A DNA stretch of 64,000 bases from assembly GCF_000003195.3 (NCBI RefSeq), contig NC_012879.2, positions 32,812,373 through 32,876,372 of the forward strand, read 5' to 3'. The stretch is from Sorghum bicolor (lineage: Eukaryota > Streptophyta > Magnoliopsida > Poales > Poaceae). Every line of letters begins with the position of its first letter. Position 1 is the stretch's first letter. Shown here piece after piece: positions 1-10,827 of this stretch. The notes beneath the pieces were generated by a model. It saw nothing but the letters and a program-made list of their open reading frames with translations, ran no database searches and was not told the DNA's origin. Position numbers and translations under genes: made by a program.

Positions 1-3000
1 CAGAGCCGAGCGGTCCGCAACCTCAGCGTCGAGGGACTTCTGCAGGGCGTCGGCGGCAGAGGCTGCCTCAGCCACCTTCTTCTCCAACTCTGTTGAAAAG
101 TTGAATGAGAACACAAAAGTCAAGAAAACGAATCCAAATACTAAAAAACCAAGGTAAAAGACTCGGTTCTTACCCTCGGCTCGCTTCTTCTTCTCCGCCG
201 AGCTCTGATGCCAGTGCACGACCTCACCCCGAGCCACCGAGAGGTCAGCCTGAGCCTGGTTGAGGATGAGGTCCTTCTCGGCGAGCAAAGCCTCTAACGA
301 GCAACCTCGCCCTTATACCTCTCAACGGCGGCGCCCTGTTCTTGGGATTCCAGGGCAAGATCGTTGACCCTCTTCTCTAGGGGGCGACCTTTTCCCTGGC
401 CTCCTGGTCCTCGGCTGCGAGATCGGAGCACTTCCGCCGAAGCTCAGCAGAGACCTCGCATTCCTTCGCGAGTTCCCCCTCGACCGCCTCCCGCGCAGCC
501 TTCTCATCATCGCAAGCCGCCCAGGCGTCCCGCTCCCCACGAAGGAACATCGACTTCTCCAGGGAAGCGGCTTGGAGCGCCTGCGAATTCAAGTGTTATG
601 CGAAGAACTAACCCAAAGACGCAAAACACTGTACTAAAAGGGGGACAAAGACTTTACCTGGGTGAACTTGAACATGTCGCGGCTCACGAGCTCGGACGCT
701 CGGTTGAGCGCCTCGATGCTGGTGCGCCCGCACTCCTCAAGGCCCCGCTAGAGATAGGCCTCTGATGGGTCGTCAAGCACGAACCAAGCCCTCCCCTCTG
801 GGTCATCAGGGTTGGGCCAGACCACCAGACTCTAGCCCCAGGCCATGCTCCCTCCCCCCTCCCTTGCAGGGGCCTCAAGATGGGCCGGACCCTTCCTATG
901 GGACCTCTCAGGAGGCACCACGCTGAGCGCCACCTCGACCTGGCCCTCCTCGGCTTGTCCAGGATAGTCATGGCCCTCTTGGCTAGCATCCCCCGAAGGA
1001 GGAATAGCTCCGAGGGCTAGGACCGTCTCGTTTGGCTCTAGGGGCCTCGGCGTCCCCACCTCCTTCGCCGGGGGATTTGGCGTCTTCCCCCGCATCTGCT
1101 GCCCCCCTTCTTCATGACGGAGCCCGCCCTCTTTGCGGCTCAGGCGGGGCGGCGACTTGGGTCTCGCAGACCCTGGGGTCGACTGCGGCCCCCTCTTCAC
1201 GGCCTTCAAGGGTGCCAGCCCCACTGAAGCCAAATTGTGCTTCTGGCGGATGAGGAGATAACACCAGTTAGAAGAAAGAGAAAAACAAAAAAATCAAGAG
1301 AAACGTCAAGAAGCCAGTAGATACCTTGCCCGGGGGCAGCACTCTTCTAGGAGCTTGGGGCTCCCTTAGCACCTCCCTCAGCGCCGAGGGTCGTCAGGCG
1401 AACCCCCATCTCCCCAGCAATTGGCGCGGGGGCTTCAATGGTGGTCTCGACTCACGGTGCCTCGGCCGAGCCTCCCACCTCCGCCCCGGACGCTAGGCGG
1501 GGCTCTGTTGGGCCCGCTGGCACCACTGGCTGTGGGGGCATCTCAAACCCACCACCTGGCGCCCTTTCCCCCTCCTCGGGACCCGAGGGGACAGAACCCT
1601 CTCGTGGGGCGCCGTCATCTTCATCGTCTACAATAATGTTGGGGGCGATTCTCTCGCCCCCCAGTGCCTGAGACCCCTTGGGGGCCTCCGACCCCCATCG
1701 GGCCTTCGACCCCTCCGGGATCTCGGTCCCCCCGCCGACAGGGGGATCACGTCGTCCTCCTCCTCCTCATCCGCTAGCTCATTGAGCCAGTGCGTGTCTC
1801 CCCCGCCCTCTACCTCCGAGACTAAAGTCTCGGGAGAATCGGGCGGAGGGAGCCCCGCCTTCTCGGCCTCGCGGCAGTTTTTGGTGGAGGTCTCGTGGTG
1901 CTGCGTTTTCCTCACGCTCTTCACCTTCTGCTCCTCCTTCTTGTTCTTCTGCTCCTCGTTCCGGGACCCATTCTTGGCTCGGAGCTCCTTGTCCTCTGGG
2001 ACTGGGGGCAGGGAGTCCTTGACGACCCCCATTCCCTGCAAATGGGCGGCAATCGTGGCTAAGGCAGGGAAGAAAAGAAACGAGCACAAAATCAAAGACA
2101 AAGGTGGCGTCTTACCAGGGAAATGTAGCCCTTCTCGGGGTGCATCAGCACCACCCGAGAATCCTTCAGATCTGGGTGCATGGTCCTCGAGACCCGGGTG
2201 CCTATCTCCGTCGCCGACACCGGCGGCTCCAGCATCCGCGTCCCGACCCAGGGGACATCCCGGGTAATCTCAAACATAAATGCCCGCCTCTGTGCCAGCG
2301 GGAGCAGGCTCCTCTTGTGGAACTCCGTCGCCACCGTGGCCGCGGTGACCCTGGCTTGACGCAGCTTCCCGAGCCCCGATAGAAGGGGACCGAGCCTCTT
2401 CTGCTCCTCCGTAGGGGCGCCCCACCCCCACTCCGCGGGGCACTCCATCACCATCTTCCTGGTATACCCCGGGAGCAGCCCGCCGTCGTTCCGGAGGTAG
2501 AACCATCCGTTCTGCTACCCTCGGTTCGATGAGGGCATGATACTCTAGATATATTGATGGGACCACGACTGGTGGAGCTATAGCATGCAACCGCCGACCC
2601 GCAGGGGTATCTTCTCCCCTCCCTCGTAGCGAGCGGACATGTCTGCCTTGAAGAGGTGGAGCCAGAGGTTCCAGTGGGCAGGGACCCCCAGGAACCCCTC
2701 GCACACCGTGGCGAAAACGGCCACCTACATCACCGAATTGGGGTTGAAGTTGTGCAGCTCCGCCTCGTAGTAGTGCAGAATCGCCCGGATGAGCCGGTCG
2801 GTGGGAGTTCCGAACCCCCGGTCCAGGAACGACAGGAAGCAAACCACATAGCCCGGAGGCGGGTTTGGCTCCCTGTCACTCACCAGGGGAGCGATCCACT
2901 CCGGCAACCCCTCATCCGTGATAGGGCGGAGGAGCCCGCTCTTAACACTCTCCTCCAGCGCGGACCTTGTCACGTTGCAGGGGGGCCACGCATCGTCGCC

Positions 3001-3006
3001 AGCCAT
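1..3006 (-). pseudogene. Antisense ORF of Tat element: 'putative gypsy-type transposon' domain protein, multi-exon, decayed, partial
   Basis: The protein starts at the ATG read from 3006 (MAGDDAWPPCNVT). Its N-terminal region (to about 2100) looks like the plant 'putative gypsy type transposon' domain (PF04195, by memory), and a charged coiled-coil-like segment is read from about 580 to 377. Consensus splice signals suggest introns at 2115-2036, 1324-1243, 657-581 and 173-90 (for example donor CTG|GTAAG at 2116/2115 and acceptor TTTGCAG at 2036). The first exon is broken by in-frame stops, including TAG at 2727-2725 where Gln is expected. The function of the family is unknown. The C-terminus runs off the window. 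Confidence 0.65.
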
Positions 3007-3768
3007 GGCTGCGAGCGAAGAAGGACGCTTGCAGGGTGGAGTGGAGAAGACAGTGGCAAGAAGATCTGGAGGCAAGAACGTTTTTTGTGCAAGAGCAGGA
3101 GGAAAGGAATCAGGGCCCCCACGGCTGCTTTTGTAGAAGGAGCGCGCTACGGCCGCACCTCCCGCACAGAAGATCGATGGGGAAAAGAGCAACCGTCGCC
3201 CGCTCCCTGACCAGGTGAAAAACTCGAAGCGCCCACTTCCTCCGATTTCCACACCCGCTGCGCACGCGCATTAATTTCACTGGTGAGGCGTCACATCCGG
3301 CCGGGACACAACGACACAGTCGTTCCGGCTCCCCACGCAAGTCTCCTCAAAAGGGGCGCGCTGAAAAGCTATGTCAGGGTGGTTCCTTCTAGTGCAAGCG
3401 GCGCCCGACCCCGTGTTGTGCCCGAGCCAAGCAGCAAGGCGGTTTCTGTCGGGCGCAGATTCCATCTCACCCGACCCTATGGTCAATCTGAAACCTTTCG
3501 AGGTAAGAATCCCCTGGCCATGGCCACCTACGTTCCAGAGGTTGCGAGACTGACCCACAAACTCAGTTCGAACAGTCGCCTCAGGATGACCGAGCGAGGG
3601 ATGACTGAGGATGAGCACAATAGAGGCCATGGTCCGACCGCCCCTAGGGGATCGACGCATCTTTGCCAGTTGTATTCGAGACCCTTGCGGGTGTCACGTG
3701 AGTGGGATCCCATCGAGGGAAGCACCAAGCCCTCGAAACCTAGCGAACGGTTCCGACATCCACCGTGA

Positions 3769-3773
3769 CTGCC
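3769..3773. repeat. Target-site duplication of element A, left copy (CTGCC)
   Basis: CTGCC precedes the TGTTGACGG start of A's 5' LTR and is repeated exactly at 26393-26397, directly after A's 3' LTR. Confidence 0.9.
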
Positions 3774-5081
3774 TGTTGACGGTCCTTAAGTATCAAATTT
3801 AACTATCAAATAAACAAAGAAAAGGATCCTAATGAAATCAACATCGAGACTTAGGGTTTTATCTGACAGAATTCCACGAGTTTTGGTGTTTGTCTATTTC
3901 TGCAGGGGGTTATCAGGAGATAAGGAAGAAAGGCCCACACGTCGGGATTACATAGAGATATCAACGTGCCGCGCAATTATCTTACATCTAGAAGACTCCA
4001 GAAGCCACGGGAAGGAAGCGGAGACGGAACGGAGTCAGGGACAGGGCGCCCGCCCACCTTTTTCGGCCAATCACGCTCAATCTCGCGGATTATGCTCCAC
4101 CGACCTAAAGGATCAAGAATAACTGTTCAATCAATGTCTGTTTGATCCGACGGCCCAGGTTCACTTGAGGGGACTATAAAGCCAGACCTCCTGGCCCCTG
4201 GAGGAGGCACCCCTTGATCATTATTCATTATTCATAGACAGAGCAAAAGCTAGGGTTTAGAGATGAGAGCTCTCCTCTCTTCTCTAAACTAGAGTAGATC
4301 TAGATAGTAGCGAGATGGAGAGCGAAGGAGGATTAGAGGAGTGGCCAGCCTGTCGGTTCTTCCTCCGGTTGTACTTCGCCATGATCAAGCTCTAATCAAG
4401 CTTGCTCATGGGATGACTCTGGTAATCTACTTCTAATTCATTATGCAATTACTAATCATGTATGTTCTGGTTCACAACTCTTTTGAGTACTTCTAATCTA
4501 TAGGACCCTATAGGTTAGAGTTGTAGTATAGGTGTAAGCGTGGTGCTTAGACCTAGATTACTTGTGGATATCCCCTGACTAGCTGGATCGTGTGGTAGGC
4601 CGCGTAGGTGACAGTTACGTTGGTCCCCTGTAGTCCACCTCTCGTTAGCAGGACGGGTAGGGTTTATCGGCCTATGGATAAGCATCCTTTATGGTGTACT
4701 CTTATCACGTGGTTCGTCCCAGACATAGACATACCCCTTTGAAGTAGAGAAACCATAGTTATCCTCTCTATTCTGCTACCATCGCCCATATACTAGAATT
4801 GCTCTATTCTCTATTCCCATATTATCACTCACTGTTATCTTACCTTTAATATTGTTCTTATTCGATTCTACCTACACTTATTTACTTATCTTGGTTAAGT
4901 TAGAGCGTAGATCAGTTCTCCCGTTTCCCTGTGGATACGATAAAACCTTTAACCGGGTAAAAGCTTCAACGGTATCCGTGCGCTTGCGGATTATCTGTGT
5001 GCGTATAAATACCATAGTACACTCTAGTGCCATGCTGGGGATGACAACCTAGTATTCAAGTGGTGTTAGCAAGTGTCAACA
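3774..5081 (+). repeat. 5' LTR of element A (1308 bp)
   Basis: It begins TGTTGACGGTCC and ends AAGTGTCAACA, with perfect 6-bp terminal inverted repeats TGTTGA/TCAACA. The match is the split 3' LTR at 10484-10827 plus 25411-26392. It lacks a 21-bp duplication of a GGGCGCCCGCCC box that the 3' copy has (10751-10790). Small ORFs such as 3832-4122 and 4852-5052 fall inside it and recur in the other LTR; I do not treat them as genes. Confidence 0.93.
4175..4180 (+). promoter_or_regulatory. LTR TATA box of element A
   Basis: TATAAA lies in the middle of the LTR, about 120 bp after the GGGCGCCCGCCC box. The equivalent site in the 3' LTR (about 25490) reads TATAAT. C-element LTRs have TATATAAG at the same relative place. 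Confidence 0.6.
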
Positions 5082-5089
5082 AGCATTTT

Positions 5090-5107
5090 TGGCGCCGTTG
5101 CCAGGGA
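5090..5107 (+). other. Primer-binding site of element A
   Basis: TGGCGCCGTTGCCAGGGA begins 8 nt after the LTR end. This TGGCGCCGTTGCC type is common in Athila-like plant Ty3 elements; I recall tRNA-Asp as primer but did not verify it. C1 and C2 have near-identical sites at 28393 and 32664. Confidence 0.8.
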
Positions 5108-5247
5108 AACGGTTGCTAAGTTGACTACGAACTAGTTTAATCATTTTATAAAAAATAAATAAATAAATAAATAAATATTTTCCTTTTATCCTTTGCCTCA
5201 TCTCTGCTATTCTTTCTTCTTATCTAATCCTTGATCTCTGGTCTATT

Positions 5248-6813
5248 ATGAATTCAAACATGTCTATCTATGAATTTCATAGACCTATGGGCACACATCT
5301 CGAACCACCAAAATCTTCAAAGCCTATCATAGCATCTAGTTTTGAGATAGACCCCGAATACATAGAATTTATTCAAAAACAACCTTTCTCAGGAAAAGGT
5401 GAGGAAAACCCATACACACACCTAAGAGAGTTTTATCGAGTCTGTGACCTCCTTCGCATAGAAGGCATGTTCGATGAGACCCTTAAATGGAAGCTCTTTC
5501 CGTTCTCTTTAACGGGAAAAGCTAGACATTGGTATAAACTCAAAATAGGGAGTGTTCATGGAGATTGGAAGGAGTTATATAGTAGTTTTCTTTCTAAATA
5601 TTTTCCAATCTCCAAAGTGGTGGAACTTCGGCGTGAGATTCTTTCTTTTAGACAGCTGGAAGAAGAATCTCTTGGCAAATCAGGGGACCGCTTTATTAAC
5701 CTTACTCTCACTGGCCCAAAACTTTCTATTCCAGAAGAAGTTCTTCTAATTCACTTTTTTGAGGGCCTTAGTAGGAAAAATAAGCAAACCCTTCATGCGG
5801 CCTCTGGAGGATCTTTCCACCACCTATCTGCTAGTGAAGCTTGGAATTTGATTGATTTAATGAGCGGAAAGTCTCCTAGCTTTTATATCCCTGAGAAAGA
5901 GAAAGAACCAGTTCCTAGACAAGAAGAAGAAGTTTCGATAGCCAGATCACAACCACTTCAATCCCAAACTTTAGCTATCGATCCTAAACCATCAATACCC
6001 CAAAATTCTCGAAGGGAGGAAGGAATTCCGACCTTAAATCTTTTAGATGCTGATGGTTTAGACTTCTGGTTCTATAAGAGACCTTCAAGCAAGGATAATT
6101 CAAATCATTGCAATAATGTTTCTCTTAGAGAATGTCCTGGTTCCTATCATGAAGAAGTCGAGGATGACATATCAAGTGAAGGAGAGCTAAGCCATATAGA
6201 CAATTCTATCTACTCCCCTTCCATGTTCACAAGTTCTAAATCCATCCTTGACCTTAGAGATCCCTCTTATCCCTCTTCTTTTCAGTCTCATGATGATCCT
6301 AGCAATTCACCAAGACGACCAAACCATAGGAGTCATGAAGACCATAAGGATGGCATGTCAAGTAATGCCATAGAAGGAGAGCTAAGCCATATAGAAAATT
6401 CTAACACCTCCCCTATTTTGATCACAAGTTCTAAATGGCTAGAATGTGTAGAATGGATGGATAAGGAAGAAGCCTTAATAGGTTCTGACTTTGGCTCAAT
6501 TTCAAATGGTGAGTTCTTGACTCCCTTTGAAGATGAGATTCATCCAACTACAGAAGAGGACATAGCTGAGACCAATCCAGGAGAAACTCCGAACATTCAG
6601 ATTAGAGACGAAGATAACATTAATGAGCATGGAATTTATTTCGTAGCCACTTCGTTAACTCCATGCTCATATGCAACATCTTCCCAATCTATTGGTCTCT
6701 CTGACATCACCACACTTGAGATCTCCAACCCCCTCTTCCTTTCTATTTATAAAAACTTTAAAAGGGCGGTTGTCGATGCATATGTCTATAATAAATATTG
6801 CAGATCTCGTTGA
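5248..6813 (+). CDS. gag: Gag-like protein of element A, 521 aa, intact
   Basis: This single open frame from ATG 5248 is the only ORF of element A. Residues about 45-215 match the retrotransposon gag fold (PF03732 type): the [20 protein letters not shown] and IHFFEGL blocks align with those of C2 gag, so it likely forms virus-like particles and binds RNA. No CCHC zinc knuckle is visible. The C-terminal half is unlike C2: acidic, Ser-rich, with an in-frame 65-codon repeat of an EGELSHI[DE]NS segment (DNA 6178 and 6373), ending in a basic/aromatic tail (FKRAVVDAYVYNKY). No protease or RT follows. That it stays open while everything around it is decayed suggests recent function or recent insertion. 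Confidence 0.85.
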   Translation: MNSNMSIYEFHRPMGTHLEPPKSSKPIIASSFEIDPEYIEFIQKQPFSGKGEENPYTHLREFYRVCDLLRIEGMFDETLKWKLFPFSLTGKARHWYKLKIGSVHGDWKELYSSFLSKYFPISKVVELRREILSFRQLEEESLGKSGDRFINLTLTGPKLSIPEEVLLIHFFEGLSRKNKQTLHAASGGSFHHLSASEAWNLIDLMSGKSPSFYIPEKEKEPVPRQEEEVSIARSQPLQSQTLAIDPKPSIPQNSRREEGIPTLNLLDADGLDFWFYKRPSSKDNSNHCNNVSLRECPGSYHEEVEDDISSEGELSHIDNSIYSPSMFTSSKSILDLRDPSYPSSFQSHDDPSNSPRRPNHRSHEDHKDGMSSNAIEGELSHIENSNTSPILITSSKWLECVEWMDKEEALIGSDFGSISNGEFLTPFEDEIHPTTEEDIAETNPGETPNIQIRDEDNINEHGIYFVATSLTPCSYATSSQSIGLSDITTLEISNPLFLSIYKNFKRAVVDAYVYNKYCRSR

Positions 6814-8064
6814 GTTGATCTAGATATAGGTTGGCGTCGGAGGGGAAACCACTTCGCCAACATAAACTGATGGTTTCCCAAGGACAAGCCTAGTGTCTTA
6901 AAATAAGCATTGATCAGATCGTAACATGAGCCTTTAATTATTTGCAACATTACCTTGTGTATTGAGCATATAAGGATAATTGTAAAAAAAATATTCCTTC
7001 GGGTATTCTTGTCACTAACCTTTCTAAGATTGGAGCAAGAAGATCGGATGAATGACAAGCACAAGGTATGTCCAACCAATCATCATACAACATTGAATTA
7101 AATTCATCCAAACTTGAATTTTGCAAAATTCAAGCTTGGGGGAGTACTTTACATAAAAACATCCTTTGCCATGTTGCTATGCTGGTTGTCCCTACCTTTG
7201 AGACATGCTCAATTTGTTAAATACTAATCACACTACTTCATCTGCACTTGAGTAGATCTCTATAAACGCTGTCATGCTACCTTTGTCTATTTACTAGCAA
7301 GTGTTGGTTTGGAAGTACTCGCCATACTTCCATTGGCATTTAAATTAAGCATGGTGCTTAGGTTAAATAGCCTTCCTTAATCTGATTAGACATGGAGTCT
7401 AGTTTGGTTATTGAACTAAAAAAAACTACTTGAGTAGATATTGGTATATTTTGTCGGACTAACCCCTGCAGAAAAACTTTCAATATCGATTTGGGAAGTC
7501 CTGAGATAAACTCACATCAGAGACGAAGAGAGTGACACATGAAGTTTAACAATTTGCACAAGAAGGACATAGCTCATTCATCGTAGAGAGATGATCCATG
7601 GAGGGTGCCACAAACACGACGCACAACCGCTAAGAAAGGAAAGCTTCCACAAGATGATATTGTACCATCACTCTTCGAGCAAGGTAACATCTTAAGGTAC
7701 TTGACTATCACTTTTATAAGCTTCTCCTTGGTTCTGGCGTTCATATAAATAAAAGAGACAAAAGTGTATGATTTACAACTCTAGATTAACCAACCCAACT
7801 GATTCAACATGTTTAGTCCTTTAATCCTTGTTCTTAGTACTACCTCCATGATCCCACACTCCTAATCATATGAGCTAAAATGTTACACATCAATCATTGA
7901 GAGATATAAAGAAAAAGACATATACATAGATAGATTATCTTTCCATAAGGTTGAGCGATCTGATCTAACAAATGTTATAAGTGCTACACTCATGAACTTA
8001 TCATCCATTAACTTGTCTTGCTCACTATGCTTAAGGTTAGAGAAGAACAAATACACTTTTGGTT

Positions 8065-8087
8065 CTGTTGGTGTTTTCCACCAACAG
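8065..8087. other. Perfect 9-bp inverted repeat
   Basis: CTGTTGGTG and CACCAACAG flank a 5-nt loop (TTTTC). It is seen once only; function unknown. Confidence 0.5.
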
Positions 8088-9660
8088 GGCACATGCACTT
8101 GATGTCTGCCTTGTCTCTATGAGCAGATACACTACGAGCACAAACACACTGAGCAAGATACTGCTAACACCGCACTTCGAACTGCTGGGCAAATGAAGAA
8201 CATGGGTGACATTATATTAAAAGGTGCAGACGTCAAGGTCCGCACCTGAATCAAATGACGCACCTGAAGAATGAACACGATGAGAAGTCTTGACAAGAAG
8301 ACTTAAAACATTGAACCCTCGCCGAAAGGTAAAATAGGTAGTTATCCATATTTATCGTTTCTGCATTCCCTTTTCTATTTAATTATTTACTTTCCTTAAA
8401 TAGATTATTAGTTAATCATGCTATCTTGAAAAGAAAATAAAAATGTTAAAAAATACTAAGCCCCATGTGAGTATATGAGTGGCATAAAACCCATAAGTAC
8501 CTTCACTGTGGTGGCATAAAAATAAAATAAATATTTCTTTTCTACTTTATAAAATAAAAATATAAAAACAGGGAGTAATATTTATTGAGGAAGCTCAACG
8601 TGATGAAGGCTAGATATTTATGCTAACACTTAATTAGTTCCACAAGCTTTGTTGTCTATTTGAGCTCCACAGAATTTAAGAATCAAGAAGACTAGCAGAT
8701 GGAGGACATTCTAATCGCTGTCACAATGCTGCTGACTTTCAAATACACCTCTGCCACCTGCTAGCTACATCAAGAGAAATTACGTCAAAATTCAGCTTGG
8801 GGGAGAGCACCCCCATTTATCTCCCTAAGTATTTCTACCTATCTTTATACTTCTATTATATTAGAATATTAAAATACATAAACTATGAAAAACCAAATAA
8901 AGATTTTGTGCTTATATATATATCTTTTGCTTAGTGTGTTTAATAAATAAATAAAGTGGCTATGCTAATCTGAATCTTAATAATAAAACTCTAGCATGGA
9001 TATGATGAATAGTTGCTCTGCCTAATTTGCAAATTTGAAGTTCTCTCTCAAGTTTAGACATAACTGTTATAATTTAAAGCTTGCTCTAGATCTAAACTTG
9101 TGGGATGAAAACTTGATCTGAAATCTAAGTTGTTAACGGATATGATATGGAAAGGTTGAGCTGATGTTTATCTATTCCTAGAGATGCTAGAATTCTGGAG
9201 AATTTTATCTTTGAAAAATCTTTAAAATGTTACATGATGAGTTCCTGTATGATGAAAGTTTAAATTCCTACCACAGCCATATATACATGCTTGCTAGACT
9301 TTGAGCCACACATTTATTATTTACTGCTTATGAGCATTGAGTGTGGTCAAGCTGTGTAGACCCTTAGGAGCTTGTCATGTGGTTAAATCAAGATTCACTT
9401 GCACGTTCACTCATATATATGCTACTTCTACTCCGGAAGTACCATCCACATATATCCATCCATTTCCATCTCCAGAAACACCTAAAAATATTCTACTCCT
9501 AATTCGGGAGAGAATAGCCAAAAACATCTGTGTTTTTCCCTTGTGAAATAAATGCTCAAGTTATCTTGCTACTACCACTTGCTATATTATCTCAAGAGAT
9601 GAGTGCTCTGAAAAAAAAGAAGAAAAAAAAAGAAAAAAAAATAAATGAGGAAATAAAAAG

Positions 9661-9729
9661 GGGCAAGTGCCCGGAACCTCGAAAGAAAAGAAAAAGAGTG
9701 AGACTAGAGGTAAAAATGGACAAGTGTCC
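9661..9729 (+). repeat. Paired palindromes GGGCAAGTGCCC and GGACAAGTGTCC
   Basis: 9661-9672 and 9718-9729 are both 5-bp inverted repeats around AG. C2 has GAGCAAGTGCTC (38952-38963) and GGACAAGTGTCC (38984-38995) in the same context, so the first palindrome has changed on both arms while keeping its symmetry. Confidence 0.65.
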
Positions 9730-10468
9730 GACAGTAGAATTAGGGGTACAGGATACCCATCTGAAAGAAAAGAAAAAGAAGAGCATCTCATTCTCCTCAT
9801 AAAGTTTCAAAAAGCAAGGAAGGTATGTATCCCCTCAAAAGAGCAAAAGTAGAATTAGACTTTCACCATTGTTATCACCATCATCACTATACACCATTCA
9901 TTCAAACACATGCACATCTTGATTTGGCTTATTGATTTGTTTCTTTGGATCCATGGTTTGACTATACAATAAATGTCTTGTAAGTATGTATATTTTATCT
10001 CCCACCTATGAGCTCTAGATATTAAAGCCTTATTAGAGTAGGGTGAGAGAGAAGACAATGTCACTATCCCTTATACCACAAATACCACATATTTTGAGAG
10101 AAGGCATATACCATCACTGCCTTGGTAAGGATCCAGAAATACCACAAAAGAGAGATATGAGAGAGTCATTCAAAGGAATCTCTGAGTTTTATTTGGAAAT
10201 CTGCAAATACTCCAGAGCTATAGCTGATCAAGAATAAGCGACATGGCACTTGACTGGACTGTTCTATCTTTTAACCACTCAAGACAGAAGTGACGGTTAC
10301 AAGTCCCATGGTGAAAGGTAAAGTAAGTAAGTTTTAAGTCTTGACAATTTACTCTAACTCAGAGATGAGACCTCATTTAAAAGCATGTGTACCGTCAATT
10401 TTTAAAGATATTGCAACAACTTATGATCCATAGCTGAGTCTATCCTTGCTCAGGGACGAGCAAGAGGT

Positions 10469-10483
10469 GAGCTTGGGGGAGTT
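10469..10483 (+). other. Polypurine tract of element A
   Basis: GAGCTTGGGGGAGTT directly precedes the 3' LTR start TGTTGACGG at 10484, the usual plus-strand priming site. Confidence 0.8.
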
Positions 10484-10827
10484 TGTTGACGGTCCTTAAG
10501 TATCAAATTTAACTATCAAATAAACAAAGAAAAGGATCCAAATGAAATCAACATCGAGACTTAGGGTTTTATCTGACAGAATTCCACGAGTTTTGGTGTT
10601 TGTCTATTTCTGCAGGGGGTTATCAGGAGATAAGGAAGAAAGGTCCACACGTCGGGATTACATAGAGATATCAACGTGCCGCGCAATTATCTTACATCTA
10701 GAAGACTCCAGAAGCCACGGGAAGGAAGCGGAGGCGGAACGGAGTTAGGGACAGGGCGCCCGCCCAAGTCCTTAGGGCGCCCGCCCACCTTTTTCGGCCA
10801 ATCACGCTCAATCTCGCGGATTATGCT
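10484..10827 (+). repeat. 3' LTR of element A, first part (interrupted by B)
   Basis: It matches 3774 onward of the 5' LTR almost base for base, with an extra 21 bp that duplicates the GGGCGCCCGCCC box. It stops at 10827 where element B inserted and resumes at 25411. Confidence 0.92.
10823..10827. repeat. Target-site duplication of element B, left copy (ATGCT)
   Basis: ATGCT precedes TGTAACACCC and recurs at 25406-25410 right after the element's terminal GTTACA. Removing the element and one copy restores A's LTR reading frame of bases. Confidence 0.92.

Larger units (their letters stand above)
1..3773 (+). mobile_element. Tat-lineage Ty3 retrotransposon, internal 3' part (left half, element Z)
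   Basis: This is the left half of an LTR element split by element A; it resumes at 26398. Orientation is plus because a PPT and LTR start lie at its far end (26866-26882). The content is an antisense ORF (1-3006) followed by about 770 bp (3007-3773) with no convincing coding sequence. Grass Tat elements such as Grande and RIRE2 are known to carry an antisense ORF between pol and the 3' LTR, which fits. The pol genes would lie left of the window. Confidence 0.7.
6814..10483 (+). other. Non-coding 3' region of element A
   Basis: About 3.7 kb, AT-rich, with no credible ORF. It holds PPT-like tracts at 7131-7145 and 8793-8806, a 9-bp perfect hairpin at 8065-8087, a purine-rich low-complexity stretch (about 9608-9790), palindromes at 9661-9672 and 9718-9729 shared with C2, and the true PPT at 10469-10483. 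The block around 9650-9745 is clearly homologous to C2 38936-39020. Confidence 0.75.

Noticed and set aside
364..3768. Plus-strand ORFs across 364-3768
   Set aside because: They are shadows of the GC-rich antisense gene and non-coding spacer; none shows a domain.
9530..9852. Lys/Phe-rich ORFs in element A
   Set aside because: They come from the A/G-rich low-complexity tract; both strands are open.
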